Source: Pseudarthrobacter oxydans (GTDB taxonomy: Bacteria; Actinomycetota; Actinomycetes; Actinomycetales; Micrococcaceae). Taken from it: 64,000 bases of DNA. Both the position numbers and the translations under genes were made by a program. Shown here in pieces: positions 7,475 through 17,089 of this stretch. The stretch lies in the NCBI RefSeq assembly GCF_030812335.1, contig NZ_JAUSSN010000005.1, positions 280,898 through 344,897 on the forward strand, given 5' to 3'. The notes beneath the pieces were generated by a model. It saw only the letters and a list, made by a program, of their open reading frames with translations, ran no database searches and was not told the DNA's origin. The first letter of the stretch is position 1. Each line of letters begins with the position of its first letter.

Positions 7475-9766
7475 TCAGGCGCCGCGGCCGGCCAGCGCCC
7501 GCCAGAGGAAGTGCTGGCTGCGGCTCTGCAGCGCCGCAGCCTGCCGGTTGTCCGACGCGCCGGCATGGCCGCCTTCCAGCGCCTCGTGGAACCAGACGTT
7601 GGGGATGCCCATCGCCTGCATGCGGGCGGCCATCTTCCGCGCCTGGACCGGGCCCACGCGGTCGTCCGAGGTGGCCGTCCAGATGAACGTCTCCGGGTAG
7701 TCCACCCCGTCCCTGAGCAGATGGTACGGGGAGAACGTCCTAATGAAGTCCCACTGTTCGGGAACGTCGGGATCGCCGTATTCGGCAATCCAGGAGTACC
7801 CGGCGGACAGCTTGGAGTAGCGGCGCATGTCCAGCAGCGGGACCCCGCAGGAGACCGCCCCGAAGAGCTCCGGATACGTGGTGAGCATGTTCCCCACCAG
7901 CAGCCCGCCGTTGGATCCGCCGACACAGCCGAGCCGCTCGCGGGAGGTCACGCCGCGGGAGATCAGGTCTGCGGCCACGGCGGCGAAATCCTCATAGGCC
8001 CGGTGCCGTTTCTCCTGCAGCGCCGCGCGGTGCCACGCGGGGCCGTATTCGCCGCCGCCGCGGATGTTGGCCACAACGTAGACGCCGCCGCGGGTGTGCG
8101 GGGCATCCCCCTCGTGCCCGGCGGATTCCGGGGTGCGGCGTTCCAGCCAGGCCCGGCCGACCGCGCCGCTGTAGGCGGGGGTCCGGGAGATCTCGAAGCC
8201 GCCGTAGCCCGACAGCTGTGTGGGGTTCTGGCCATCCAGCACGAGGTCCCTGGACGCCACCTGGAAATACGGCACGCGGGTGCCGTCCTTGGACACGGCG
8301 AAGTGCTGCTGGACCTCGTAGGCGTCTTCGTTGAAGAACGACGGCGAGGTCCGGATCACTTCGTGCGTGCTGTCCACGCCGCCCCGGGCGGTGCGCCTGA
8401 GCGTGCCGCGGGTGAGGGTGCTGGGCGTGGTGAATCCGGTGGCCACGAGCCAGAAGTCGTTCCCCGCGCCGGGAGCCTCCTCCTCGGCGACCGGTGCGGC
8501 GCCGTCGGTACCGTCATCGTCCGTGTCGTCGTCCGTGCCGCGGGCGTCGTCCTCGTCGTCGACGGCGTAGGCGTTGACGTCGTGCAGCGGCGGGCAGGCA
8601 TCCAGCACGGTGGAGGCCCAGGTTGTGTCCGTCCCGGGCATCTGCGGGTCGAGGACCCGGATCTCCGAGGAGACGTCGCGGAGCAGGTTCAGCAGCAGGA
8701 AGTCCCGCGTCCAGCTCCAGGACTGCAGGGAGGTGTGCTCATCCGGCTCGAACAGCACGGACAGTTCCCGGCTGCCGGCCAGGAAATCCTCGAAGCCGGC
8801 GGCGAGCAGCGATCCTGCCGGGTGGGTCGTTGCGCCGACGGTCCAGTCCTTTTGCGGCCGGAACAGCAGCCAGCCGCGGTGCGCGCTGAGGTTGACGTCC
8901 GGGGGGACGTCGAGCTGGACCCACCGGCCGTCGCGCAGCACCGAGGTGGTCCGCTCGAAGAAGCTGATCCAGTCCACGGCAAAGGTCCGCTCGAACCCCG
9001 GGGTGGAGTCGTGCGCCACGAGGGCCATCATGTGGTCCTCGGGGATTTCGAACAGCCGTTCCGCCGTGGCCAGGGTTCCGCCGCGGCGCAGCTTGACGCC
9101 GGTCCGGGCGTAGGAGGACGTGGTGGCGGGCAGCCCCTCGGCCGTGGAGGAGACCAGCAGGGTGTCGGCGTCCAGCCAGGAGGCGTTGCCCTTCGCGGTC
9201 GGCAGGTCGAAGCCGCCGGCGGCCGGATCCACGAAGTGGCGGGACTCGACGTCGAACTCGCGGTAGCGGTTCGCGTCGCCGCCGTCGGGGGAGAGCGCCA
9301 GCAGCGCCAGCCGGTGCGGTTCACCCGCGGCCGGGCGCAGGAAGTTGGCGCCGTGGAAGACCCACTCCTCGCCTTCCGCCGCGGCCAGCGCGTCCACATC
9401 CAGCAGGACGTCCCACTCCGGAGCCCCGCCGCGGTAGCTGTCCCAGCTGGTCCGGCGCCACAGGCCCTTCGGGTTGACCCGGTCCTTCCAGAAGTTGTAG
9501 TACCAGTCGCCGTGCTTGCCCACCATGGCGATCCGGTCGGTGGAGTCCAGCACCTCCAGAATGCTGCCTTCCAGCGCGGCGTATTCCGCGTCCTCCAGCA
9601 GCTCCTCGGTCCGGGCGTTCTGCTCCCGCACCCAGGCCAGCTGTTCCTCGCCGTAGATCTCCTCAAGCCAGATGTTCTCGTCAACGGGTTCGGGCGCGGT
9701 GCCCTCGGCGGTGTCCGCGGCGGGACGGTCGGACTCGGGCGGGGGAGCAGCTTCGGCGGTGGTCAT
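7475..9766 (-). CDS. S9-family serine peptidase (prolyl oligopeptidase family)
   Basis: A cytosolic serine peptidase of 763 residues that cleaves short peptides, often after proline. The layout is an N-terminal strand plus beta-propeller (to about residue 500) and a C-terminal alpha/beta-hydrolase domain. Catalytic residues are visible: the nucleophile in GGSNGG (Ser about 618), the Asp in TSDDRVGPVQARK (about 702), and the His in EGGHAGASD (about 734). There is no signal peptide. An unusual acidic stretch (DDEDDARGTDDDTDDDGTDG) sits inside the propeller. The ATG at 9766 is chosen because the propeller homology begins soon after it and the upstream extension is not conserved-looking; a purine-rich GGATGGAAAA precedes it. 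Exact bond preference cannot be assigned. The 138 bases between this stop and tRNA-Ser show nothing else. Confidence 0.92.
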   Translation of the reverse strand: MTTAEAAPPPESDRPAADTAEGTAPEPVDENIWLEEIYGEEQLAWVREQNARTEELLEDAEYAALEGSILEVLDSTDRIAMVGKHGDWYYNFWKDRVNPKGLWRRTSWDSYRGGAPEWDVLLDVDALAAAEGEEWVFHGANFLRPAAGEPHRLALLALSPDGGDANRYREFDVESRHFVDPAAGGFDLPTAKGNASWLDADTLLVSSTAEGLPATTSSYARTGVKLRRGGTLATAERLFEIPEDHMMALVAHDSTPGFERTFAVDWISFFERTTSVLRDGRWVQLDVPPDVNLSAHRGWLLFRPQKDWTVGATTHPAGSLLAAGFEDFLAGSRELSVLFEPDEHTSLQSWSWTRDFLLLNLLRDVSSEIRVLDPQMPGTDTTWASTVLDACPPLHDVNAYAVDDEDDARGTDDDTDDDGTDGAAPVAEEEAPGAGNDFWLVATGFTTPSTLTRGTLRRTARGGVDSTHEVIRTSPSFFNEDAYEVQQHFAVSKDGTRVPYFQVASRDLVLDGQNPTQLSGYGGFEISRTPAYSGAVGRAWLERRTPESAGHEGDAPHTRGGVYVVANIRGGGEYGPAWHRAALQEKRHRAYEDFAAVAADLISRGVTSRERLGCVGGSNGGLLVGNMLTTYPELFGAVSCGVPLLDMRRYSKLSAGYSWIAEYGDPDVPEQWDFIRTFSPYHLLRDGVDYPETFIWTATSDDRVGPVQARKMAARMQAMGIPNVWFHEALEGGHAGASDNRQAAALQSRSQHFLWRALAGRGA

Positions 9767-9885
9767 TTTTCCATCCAAGCAACATCGGCGCGCCAGTAGC
9801 AAGTCAAGCCGAAGCGCCGCGGAACCCGTGCCGGGGACATCAGGCAGGTCGGGGCCGTGTGCCGGTAGCGGATACGCTGGATGCC

Positions 9886-11865
9886 GTGGGCATATCGCAG
9901 AGCATCCGGACGGCACTGATTGGCGCCGGCCCCCGGGGCACCAGCGCGCTGGAGCGGCTGCTGGCCAACTGGGTGCCCGCCGGACCGGACGCCACCTTGC
10001 ACATTGATGTCATCGACCCCTATCCCGCGGGACCCGGACACGTCTGGCAGCCCGGGCAGTCCCGGCTGTACCTGATGAACACGCAGTCGTTCTATCCCAC
10101 GGTCATCCCCGAGGACCCCGACCTCGCGCGGCCGCTCGCCGGCCACACCTTCGACCGCTGGCGTGAACTGCAGCAGCACCAGCCCCACCCCTCCCTCACC
10201 GCCGAGGACCGCGCCGAACTCTCCGGGCTGGGCTCCGCGGACTTCCCCAGCCGGGCCCTGTACGGGCGCTACCTGCGCTGCACCCTGGAGGAGCTGCTGT
10301 CCCGCCTCCCGGCCGGCGCCACGGTGGACTTCCACAACACGACGGCGACCTCCGTCCGCCACGCCGCCGCGCCCGGGCCGGGCGACGACGGCCGCGTGCG
10401 GTTCGACGTCGGACTGGCCGACGGCGCGGTCCTCACCGTCGATTCCGTGGTCCTGGCCCTCGGCCACCTGGAATCGCGGCTCAACCCCGAACAGCGCGAC
10501 CTCAAGGCGGCGGCGGAGGAGCTCGGGCTGCTGTACCTGCCTCCCGCAGCCCCGGCCGACGTCGACTGGTCGCTGGTGCCGGCAGTCAAGCCGGTGCTGG
10601 TGCGCGGCATGGGCCTGAACTTCTTCGATGCGATGGGCCAGCTGACCGAAGGCCGCGGCGGACAGTTCCTGCCCGGCGAGAACGGCGGACTCAGCTACCT
10701 TCCCTCCGGCCGCGAACCGCTCATCATCGCGGCCTCCCGGCGCGGCACGCCGTACCGGGCCAAGGCGACCCTCGCCGGCTATTACCCCGAGGCCGTGACG
10801 CTGCGGTACTGCACCGAAAGCGCCGTGGCGAAATTCGCGGAGGCGGGCATCCGGCCCGCCTTCGACCATGACCTCTGGCCGCTCCTGCACCGCGACGCCC
10901 TCTGGGCCTACTATTCGACGCTGGCGCGCTCGCAGCCCGGCGCCGTCCTGACGGAACCGAAGGAGTTCCTGAGGGCGCTGGAGGAGGCCCTGCATCCGCA
11001 CGCGCACTCCGCCGCGAAATGGGACGATCTGGTCGACGACGTGCTGGAAATCCACGTCCGCCCGGCCCACCGGCTTAACCTGCTGGGACTCGCCGCACCG
11101 CTGGCCGGGAGATCGTTCACCACCCGCGCGGAACTCGACAACGCCGTCGTCGACTATCTGCTCGACGACGCCCGGCGTTCCGCCCTGGGCGAGGACGACC
11201 CGGTGAAGATGACCATCGGCGCCCTGCACCACGGCCGGGCCGTGCTGAAGACCGCCGTCGCGGACGGCGGGATCACCGATGAATCGTGGGTCGCGGGCCT
11301 GCGCGGCTGGTTCGAGTCCTTTGTGGAAGGCCTGGCCAGCGGTCCGCCGGCGCTGCGGTCCGAACAGCTCGCCGCCCTGGTGAGTGCCGGCGTCGTCCGG
11401 TTCGTCGGCCCGGACCCGAAGTTCGGCGTGGACCGCAAGACGGGGACCTTCACGGCGGTCTCGCCCTGGGTGGGAAACAGCGCGGAGGACGTCCCCGGGG
11501 AAGTCGTCCAGGCCGTGGCCATGGTCGAGGCGCTGGCACCGGCCAACAAGGTCCCGGTCAACAAGTCGCCGCTGCTGGAGCAACTGCTCGCCGAAGGCCT
11601 GGTCCGCCCACGGCTCATGATGACGGTGGAAGGGACGCCGGTGCCGACGTCCGGGCTCGACGTGGCGCCGCACCCCTACCGGCCGCTGGGCGCCAACGGC
11701 TCGGTGACCGAGGGCCTGTTCGTGCTGGGACTGCAGCTCTCCGCCGTGCAGTGGGGAACCGCCATCGCGGCCGAGGCCCGGCAGAAGAGCGGACCCGTGT
11801 ACCGCAGCGGCCAGCGCACCCTTCGGGACGCCGACGAGATTGCCCGGGCCATCCTCGGACGCTGA
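9886..11865 (+). CDS. FAD/NAD(P)-binding protein (NAD_binding_9-like)
   Basis: A 659-residue protein with an N-terminal dinucleotide fold, ALIGAGPRGTSALERLL. It continues in the style of the FAD-NAD(P)-binding domain of HI0933/NAD_binding_9 proteins (VIDPYPAGPGHVWQPGQ). These are large actinobacterial proteins with no assigned reaction. The tail repeats a Rossmann-type pattern (GLFVLGLQLSAVQWG). The GTG at 9886 is preferred because TACGCT lies exactly 7 nt upstream; an in-frame GTG nine codons earlier (9859) is the alternative. It is divergent from the S9 peptidase across 119 bases. It is followed directly by the 30-bp repeat cluster. The cofactor is supported by motif; substrate and pathway are unknown. 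Confidence 0.8.
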   Translation: MGISQSIRTALIGAGPRGTSALERLLANWVPAGPDATLHIDVIDPYPAGPGHVWQPGQSRLYLMNTQSFYPTVIPEDPDLARPLAGHTFDRWRELQQHQPHPSLTAEDRAELSGLGSADFPSRALYGRYLRCTLEELLSRLPAGATVDFHNTTATSVRHAAAPGPGDDGRVRFDVGLADGAVLTVDSVVLALGHLESRLNPEQRDLKAAAEELGLLYLPPAAPADVDWSLVPAVKPVLVRGMGLNFFDAMGQLTEGRGGQFLPGENGGLSYLPSGREPLIIAASRRGTPYRAKATLAGYYPEAVTLRYCTESAVAKFAEAGIRPAFDHDLWPLLHRDALWAYYSTLARSQPGAVLTEPKEFLRALEEALHPHAHSAAKWDDLVDDVLEIHVRPAHRLNLLGLAAPLAGRSFTTRAELDNAVVDYLLDDARRSALGEDDPVKMTIGALHHGRAVLKTAVADGGITDESWVAGLRGWFESFVEGLASGPPALRSEQLAALVSAGVVRFVGPDPKFGVDRKTGTFTAVSPWVGNSAEDVPGEVVQAVAMVEALAPANKVPVNKSPLLEQLLAEGLVRPRLMMTVEGTPVPTSGLDVAPHPYRPLGANGSVTEGLFVLGLQLSAVQWGTAIAAEARQKSGPVYRSGQRTLRDADEIARAILGR

Positions 11866-11885
11866 CTAAGCAGCCCGCGCCCGCC

Positions 11886-12050
11886 CGAAAAATGAGCATG
11901 CCCTCCGTCCGGGTGGCCGAAACGTGCCCGAAAAATGGGCATGCCCCCGTTCGGGTCCCCGACAAATGAGCATGCCCCCGCCGGGTCCCCATTAATGAGC
12001 ACGCCCTCAGGTCGCATTCACGAAAAATGAGCATGCCCTCCGTCCGGGCC
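11886..12050. repeat. Cluster of 30-bp direct repeats (GAGCATGCCC family)
   Basis: Five imperfect units share the core AATGAGCATGCCCYC, beginning near 11886, 11929, 11961, 11991 and 12021. Units three, four and five are exactly 30 bases apart; units one and two are separated by about 15 extra bases. The core contains the palindrome GCATGC in most copies. No open frame of note spans them. They fill the gap between two convergent genes. Confidence 0.85.
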
Positions 12051-12110
12051 GAGCACTGGACATATGGGCTATATGTCCAGTGCTGCAGCCCGGGGGAGGG
12101 CATGCTCACT
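12027..12110. repeat. Long imperfect hairpin built from the fifth repeat and an inverted copy
   Basis: The centre is a perfect 14-bp inverted repeat (12052-12065 with 12071-12084, loop GGGCT). Outside it, the fifth repeat unit (AATGAGCATGCCCTC at about 12026-12040) pairs with an inverted copy at 12096-12110. Together they form a stem of about 39 positions with a few mismatches. It sits between convergent genes and could end transcription from both sides. No U-tract is obvious, so it may instead be a REP-like element. Confidence 0.8.
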
Positions 12111-12130
12111 GGTGCGGGGGTGCGGGCTGG

Positions 12131-15100
12131 CTAGCCCTTGAGGCAGTGGCGGTAGGCCGCCATCGCCTTGCCGTACGCAACCTGGCCCACGATGTCCGCG
12201 GACCGCTTCGGCTTGACCGGGGCGGTGCACGCCGGCGGGACCGGAACGCTGGCCGCGACCAGGACGGCCGTCCTCACCACGGTTCCGGACTCGACGGCGG
12301 TGAGCACCAGGGTGCCCGTGCCGGCCGCGGCGCCGGCGGGAACCGCCACCTCAACCGTGGCGGCGCCGGCGGAAACCGGCACCGTGCCCAGGGCGGTGAC
12401 GGTGCCGTCCGCATCCGTGAACTCGGCGCGCAGCGAGGTGTTCACCGGGCTGCCCAGCGAGGTGAGATCGAGCTTGGAGACGGCCAGGGTGATGGCCTCC
12501 CCGCCCTTGACCTCGGCGGCCGTGGTGTTCACCACGGCAACGGAGCGGCGGGCGAAGTCCGGCGAGACCGGGCTTTGGGCCTGCAGGTACTTGATCCACG
12601 CGTCGCGGTCCACCAGTCCGGAGTCCTTGGTGTTGGCGCCGGACGTGAAGATGCGGAAGTTGTCGCCGCCCGTTGCCAGGAAGCTGAACGTTCCGATCCG
12701 GTAGGACTGCGCCGGGTCGATCAGCGCGCCGTTGACACGGATCGAGGTGATCCGGTCACCGGCGGCGCGGGCGGCGTCGTAGGTGTAGTTGACGTTCTGG
12801 GACAGGCCGAGCTGCTGGTAGGCGCGGCTGGGAACCGTACCGTCCGGGTTCGTCTGCCACTGCTGTTCCAGGAGCGTCTTGAACTGTTCGCCGGTCAGCG
12901 AGGTGGTCCACAGGTTGTTCACGAACGGCAGGACCGCGTTGGCCTCGGCGTAGGTGATGGTCCCGTCCGGCGCGTAGTACAGCTCGTTGCGCAGGCCGCC
13001 CGGGTTGACGACGCCGATCTCGGCGCCGCCCAGTTCCGGGGCCCTGAGTGAATCCACCAGGGAATCCGCGACCAGGTTGCCCAGGGTGGACTCGCTGGCA
13101 CGGTCATCGCGTGTTGCCGGGGTGGTGGCGGTGGCCGGGGTGAATGCGGTGGTGATATCCGCGGTCACCGAGCCGACCGGCTGGTTGCCGACCACTGCTG
13201 CGTCGGCCAGGGCCTTGTCAACGATGGTCTTGACGGCGGCGACCCGCGGGTAGTTGGCCACGAGGTCGGCCGCCGGCTGGTCTGCCGAGGTGGTGCGCTT
13301 GACGTTGCCGGCCGTGTAGCCGGTGACTGCCATGGTTGCCGTGTCGATGGTCAGCCGGATCTGGCCGATGAACTCGCCGTAGTTGCCGGTCTGGACGATC
13401 GGGCGGGTCTTGCCCTCGACGCCCGGGATAGGGGCATCCCACGCGTACTGCTTGTGGGTGTGGCCGTTGAAGATCGCGGCGACATCCGGGGTGACCTCGG
13501 TGACCATCCTGGCGAAGGGGCCGCCGGCGGCGACTTCCTGCTCCAGGGTGGAGCCTTCGGGCACGCCGGACCCGGCGCCGTCGTGGTTTTCCACGATGAT
13601 CACATCGGCCAGGTTGTCCGCCTTGATCTTCGCGGCGACGCGGTTGATGGCGTCGACGGGGTTGCCGAACTCAAGGTCGGCGACGCCGGCAGGGGAGACC
13701 AGCGACGGCGTTTCCTGGGTGACCGTGCCGATCACGGCAACCCTGACGCCGTTCATGTCCAGCACGGTGTACTCCGGCAGGACCGGCTCGGTGGTGCCCT
13801 TCCGGTAGACGTTGGCGCCCAGGTAGGGGAACTTGGCGTTGCTGCCGCCCGCGATGACGCGGTCGCGCAGGTCGGCAAAGCCGCCGTCGAACTCGTGGTT
13901 GCCCACGGCGGAGGTCCGCAGTTCCAGGGCGTTCAGCACGTCGATGGTCGGCTGGTCCTTGGCAACGGCCGAGGCGAACAGCGAGGCGCCGATGTTGTCG
14001 CCGGCGGAGAGGAATGCCGTGGCGCCGGGGGCAGCCGCGGCGCGCAGCTTCTCGATGGTTCCCGCAAAGAACACGGTGTTGGAATCGATCCGGCCGTGGA
14101 AGTCGTTGATGCCCAGGAAGTTCAGCTCAACGCTGGCGGGAATGGAGGGCAGGTCGAGGCCCACGACCACCGGATCGTGGTCGCTGGCCCGGAACTGGTC
14201 CGGAGCGTAGTAGTCGGTCACGTTGTTGTTGTACCGGCTGTACTCCAGGGCCACGGACTCCACGGAGTTGATGTTCCAGATGTCGGCGCCGGTGACGATG
14301 GCGTTGGCGCCCGGCGAGGCGAGGATGTGGTCCAGCGAGCCCACCAGGCCGCCGAAGAGGTAGGAGTGCTTGGCGGAACCATCGGCGTTCCTGGCTTTTT
14401 CGTCCTGGTTGACGTAGCCCGCGGCCGTGAAGACGTTGATCGGGTCTTCCTTGGCGTAGGCGTTGAAGTCGCCGATCAGGAAGACCTTGTCGGTGCCCTT
14501 GGCGGTCTGCAGCTCGTTGGAGAACGCGAGGAGGGACCGGGCCTGCGCGGTGCGGGCGAGGTTCGAGGCGCCCTGGCCCTTGTCGGTGTCCTCCGGGGTG
14601 GCGGCTGAGCCCTTGGATTTGAAATGGTTGGCGATTGCGATGAACTTCTTGTCATCGGCGGCGCCGACCGGCTTGAAGACCTGCGCCAGCGGCTTGCGGG
14701 CATTCGCGAAAGCGACGGTGTCGTTGTGGATGATGGATTCGCCCACCGGCTCCGCTGCGGACTTCTTGAAGATGAAGGCGGTGCGGATCATGTCCTCGTC
14801 GGCCAGCGGGGGTGCGTTGGCGGGTGTGCGGACGTAGTCCCAGATCCCCGGCGTGGCGATGTTCAGGGCATCGACCAGCTTGGCCAGGGCGTCGTCACGG
14901 TTCTTGCCGAACTGTGCTGAGTTCTCGATTTCCATGAGGGACACGACGTCGGCGCCGGACTTGGTGATGGCGGCGACGATCTTGTCCTGCTGGCGCTGGA
15001 GGTTGTCGGCGTTGGCCGCCCCGCGGGCGTCGCAGCCGCCGCGGACGGTGATCGGGTTGCCGGCGCGGTCCGTGTAGTAGGTGCATCCGGTGAGCTGGTC

Positions 15101-16690
15101 ACCTGTGGTGGGGAAGTAGTTAAGCACGTTGAACGAGGCGATCTTGAGGTTGCCTCCCACGGCCGCCGGGGCCGCCGTGCGGGTGGTCGCGCCGAAGCTG
15201 ACGGGCTGGACGGCCTCCGCGTTGGCGGGGGTCAGGTGGGTCAGCGGCTGGAACTTCCAGGAGCCGTTCGCGAAGTTGAGCACCACGTTGGTCTTGAAGT
15301 TCACCGGAGCCCCCACGCGGACGGGGTCCACCGTGGTCAGGTACGGCAATTCCAGGGCCTTGGTGCCGGCGTCCTTGAGGAAGTTGGTGGTGGCGCCGTC
15401 GTCGAGCTTGATGCCGCGGGCGGAATTGGCGGCGACGGTGGCGGTGTATTCGGCGGAGCCGAAGGGCGCGACGGCGGTGGGCTGCTCCAGCGGGGTGGTG
15501 CCTCCGGCCAGGCCGATTTCGCCGTACTGGTTCAGCGAGTAGTTGTCAGTGACCGTGACGGGTCCCTGCGGGGTCAGCAGCATGCCTTCGAGCGCTTCGC
15601 GGAAGGCCTCTTCGGCCGGAAGGGCAAAGCCGGTGGCCTTGACCTCGGGGACGGCCTCGGTGAGCTTCTTCAGGTCCGCCGCGGCGGAAACCGTCACCTG
15701 GGTCATGCCGAAGTATTCGCTGACCGCGCCGGTCACCTCGACGTAGTCGCCGATCTGCACGGAATCGGCCGTGGCGGCCGAGAAGACGAAGAGGGCGTCC
15801 GACGCCGAGTGGTTGGCTGGGGTGAGGTCGCCGCCGGTGCCGGGGGTCTGGATGTAGTAGCCGGCGAAGCCGCCGGTCGGGAAGGCCGCGGTGACCTTGC
15901 CGCGGGTGACGACCGAGGTCCCGACGAGCGGGCTCGCGGCGCCGTCGCCCTGGATTTCGGCGATGGTCCTGGCTGCCGGGGGAGTGACGGGACCGGGATC
16001 GACCGGGGGATCGACCGGGGCCGCTGCACCGTTGGGTGCCTTGGGGGTGATCGTGGCGTTGAGGCTGAAATCGGCGGAGTTGTTGTTGCTGTCCACGCCG
16101 TTGCTGCGGTTGAGGCTCTTCACGTCACCGGTGCCGGCCGGGGCCTTGGCTGCCACGGTTTCGAAGGTCAGTGAGCTGCCGTAGCCGAGGAGGTCGGCCA
16201 CGTTGGCCGGTTCGACGACGGAGCCGGTGGCGAGATCCGCTACCGCCGTCGTCTGCTTGGCCAGCACGATGGTTCCGCCTGCAACGGCAGGATTGAAACC
16301 GCCGGCCGAGGCGTCAGCGGCGGGCAGGTCCAGCCCGACCGTCCCGTTGCTCCCGCCCTTGAGCAGATAGTGGCCCTTGGCCGCGATCGTGCCGGTGAGG
16401 GGAACGACAGTGCTCGGGAGACCGGTACCGGGCGCGTTGCGGTACTGGAGGGACCAGCCGTCCAGCGGGACCAGGGCGTCGGAGGTGTTGTACAGCTCGA
16501 CGAACTTGTTCTTGAAGGCGGCTCCGGCGCTGCCGCCGCTGAGGTACGCCTCGTTGATGATCACTGGCGAGCTGCCAGCCGCTGCCGGGGAGGCCTCCAC
16601 GGCGAACGCCGGCACGGCCGCCAGCGGGGCTGCGATGAGCCCCGCCGACAGCGCCGTGCCCAGCGCGGTCTTCCAAGGTATGTGTTTCAT
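12131..16690 (-). CDS. Secreted ExeM/NucH-type endonuclease fused to a 5'-nucleotidase
   Basis: A 1519-residue multidomain exported enzyme. Residues 1-30 form a signal peptide (hydrophobic core GLIAAPLAAVPAFA). A lamin-tail domain follows (about 42-210, INEAYLSGG, FVELYNTS), then an OB-fold (about 242-345, GYYIQTPG). Next is an endonuclease/exonuclease/phosphatase domain (about 510-850, LKIASFNVLNY, catalytic SDHDPVV). A calcineurin-type metallophosphatase follows (GINDFHGR about 863, AGDN, GNHEFDGG about 932), then the 5'-nucleotidase C-terminal domain (about 1180-1370) and a Cys-containing tail. It should degrade extracellular DNA to nucleotides and then to nucleoside plus phosphate, so it may serve phosphate scavenging (inference). 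No sortase motif is visible. The start follows a weak GAGCGG. Confidence 0.93.
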   Translation of the reverse strand: MKHIPWKTALGTALSAGLIAAPLAAVPAFAVEASPAAAGSSPVIINEAYLSGGSAGAAFKNKFVELYNTSDALVPLDGWSLQYRNAPGTGLPSTVVPLTGTIAAKGHYLLKGGSNGTVGLDLPAADASAGGFNPAVAGGTIVLAKQTTAVADLATGSVVEPANVADLLGYGSSLTFETVAAKAPAGTGDVKSLNRSNGVDSNNNSADFSLNATITPKAPNGAAAPVDPPVDPGPVTPPAARTIAEIQGDGAASPLVGTSVVTRGKVTAAFPTGGFAGYYIQTPGTGGDLTPANHSASDALFVFSAATADSVQIGDYVEVTGAVSEYFGMTQVTVSAAADLKKLTEAVPEVKATGFALPAEEAFREALEGMLLTPQGPVTVTDNYSLNQYGEIGLAGGTTPLEQPTAVAPFGSAEYTATVAANSARGIKLDDGATTNFLKDAGTKALELPYLTTVDPVRVGAPVNFKTNVVLNFANGSWKFQPLTHLTPANAEAVQPVSFGATTRTAAPAAVGGNLKIASFNVLNYFPTTGDQLTGCTYYTDRAGNPITVRGGCDARGAANADNLQRQQDKIVAAITKSGADVVSLMEIENSAQFGKNRDDALAKLVDALNIATPGIWDYVRTPANAPPLADEDMIRTAFIFKKSAAEPVGESIIHNDTVAFANARKPLAQVFKPVGAADDKKFIAIANHFKSKGSAATPEDTDKGQGASNLARTAQARSLLAFSNELQTAKGTDKVFLIGDFNAYAKEDPINVFTAAGYVNQDEKARNADGSAKHSYLFGGLVGSLDHILASPGANAIVTGADIWNINSVESVALEYSRYNNNVTDYYAPDQFRASDHDPVVVGLDLPSIPASVELNFLGINDFHGRIDSNTVFFAGTIEKLRAAAAPGATAFLSAGDNIGASLFASAVAKDQPTIDVLNALELRTSAVGNHEFDGGFADLRDRVIAGGSNAKFPYLGANVYRKGTTEPVLPEYTVLDMNGVRVAVIGTVTQETPSLVSPAGVADLEFGNPVDAINRVAAKIKADNLADVIIVENHDGAGSGVPEGSTLEQEVAAGGPFARMVTEVTPDVAAIFNGHTHKQYAWDAPIPGVEGKTRPIVQTGNYGEFIGQIRLTIDTATMAVTGYTAGNVKRTTSADQPAADLVANYPRVAAVKTIVDKALADAAVVGNQPVGSVTADITTAFTPATATTPATRDDRASESTLGNLVADSLVDSLRAPELGGAEIGVVNPGGLRNELYYAPDGTITYAEANAVLPFVNNLWTTSLTGEQFKTLLEQQWQTNPDGTVPSRAYQQLGLSQNVNYTYDAARAAGDRITSIRVNGALIDPAQSYRIGTFSFLATGGDNFRIFTSGANTKDSGLVDRDAWIKYLQAQSPVSPDFARRSVAVVNTTAAEVKGGEAITLAVSKLDLTSLGSPVNTSLRAEFTDADGTVTALGTVPVSAGAATVEVAVPAGAAAGTGTLVLTAVESGTVVRTAVLVAASVPVPPACTAPVKPKRSADIVGQVAYGKAMAAYRHCLKG

Positions 16691-17089
16691 CCGCTCTAAC
16701 TCTCATTAGGTGCCCGGGTAAGGGCTGGGTGGAAGGTGCCCGCGTGATGCCGCGGACCGCCGGTCGCTGCTCCTGGTCAAGCAGGTCCCGGCACATCAAA
16801 ACAGGGGTGAATGAACACGGCGTGTCTTGCATGTGCATTCGGCGAGACGTCCCCCAGCGGAACGCGTCACAGCCGTCACGGGCCACCAACGGTGCGCCCC
16901 AGCGACGGAGTTGGTGAAGCTGCTGACCTGCGTCAGTTTGAGCATGCCCGGCGCCGAGGCGGCGGGCATGGCAAAAAGAATACCGGCCAGTAACCGCCTT
17001 TGAAGCGGCTGGCCGGTATTCCCGGGGGCATTTTTACGGAAGGATTTCCCGAGGATTTTCCTCAGTTATTCCTGAGGTCAACGGGACAC
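16691..17089. other. 400-bp intergenic stretch upstream of the nuclease gene
   Basis: It holds the presumed nuclease promoter and leader; I could not place a convincing -35/-10 pair. It also has one stray copy of the TGAGCATGCCC core (16938-16949) inside a short hairpin (CATGCCCG 16943-16950 with 16963-16970). Beyond that is the terminator of the VOC gene (listed separately). No gene was seen. Confidence 0.6.
16978..17021 (-). terminator. Rho-independent terminator of the VOC-protein gene
   Basis: A 13-bp perfect stem (16978-16990 with 17009-17021) encloses a smaller CCGC/GCGG stem. On the minus strand it is followed by TTTTT (16977-16973). It lies about 70 bases after the stop of the VOC gene. 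Confidence 0.85.

Noticed and set aside
13454..14608. 384-codon plus-strand frame inside the nuclease gene
   Set aside because: A shadow of the metallophosphatase and nuclease domains on the minus strand; Gly/Val/Arg-rich with no family features.
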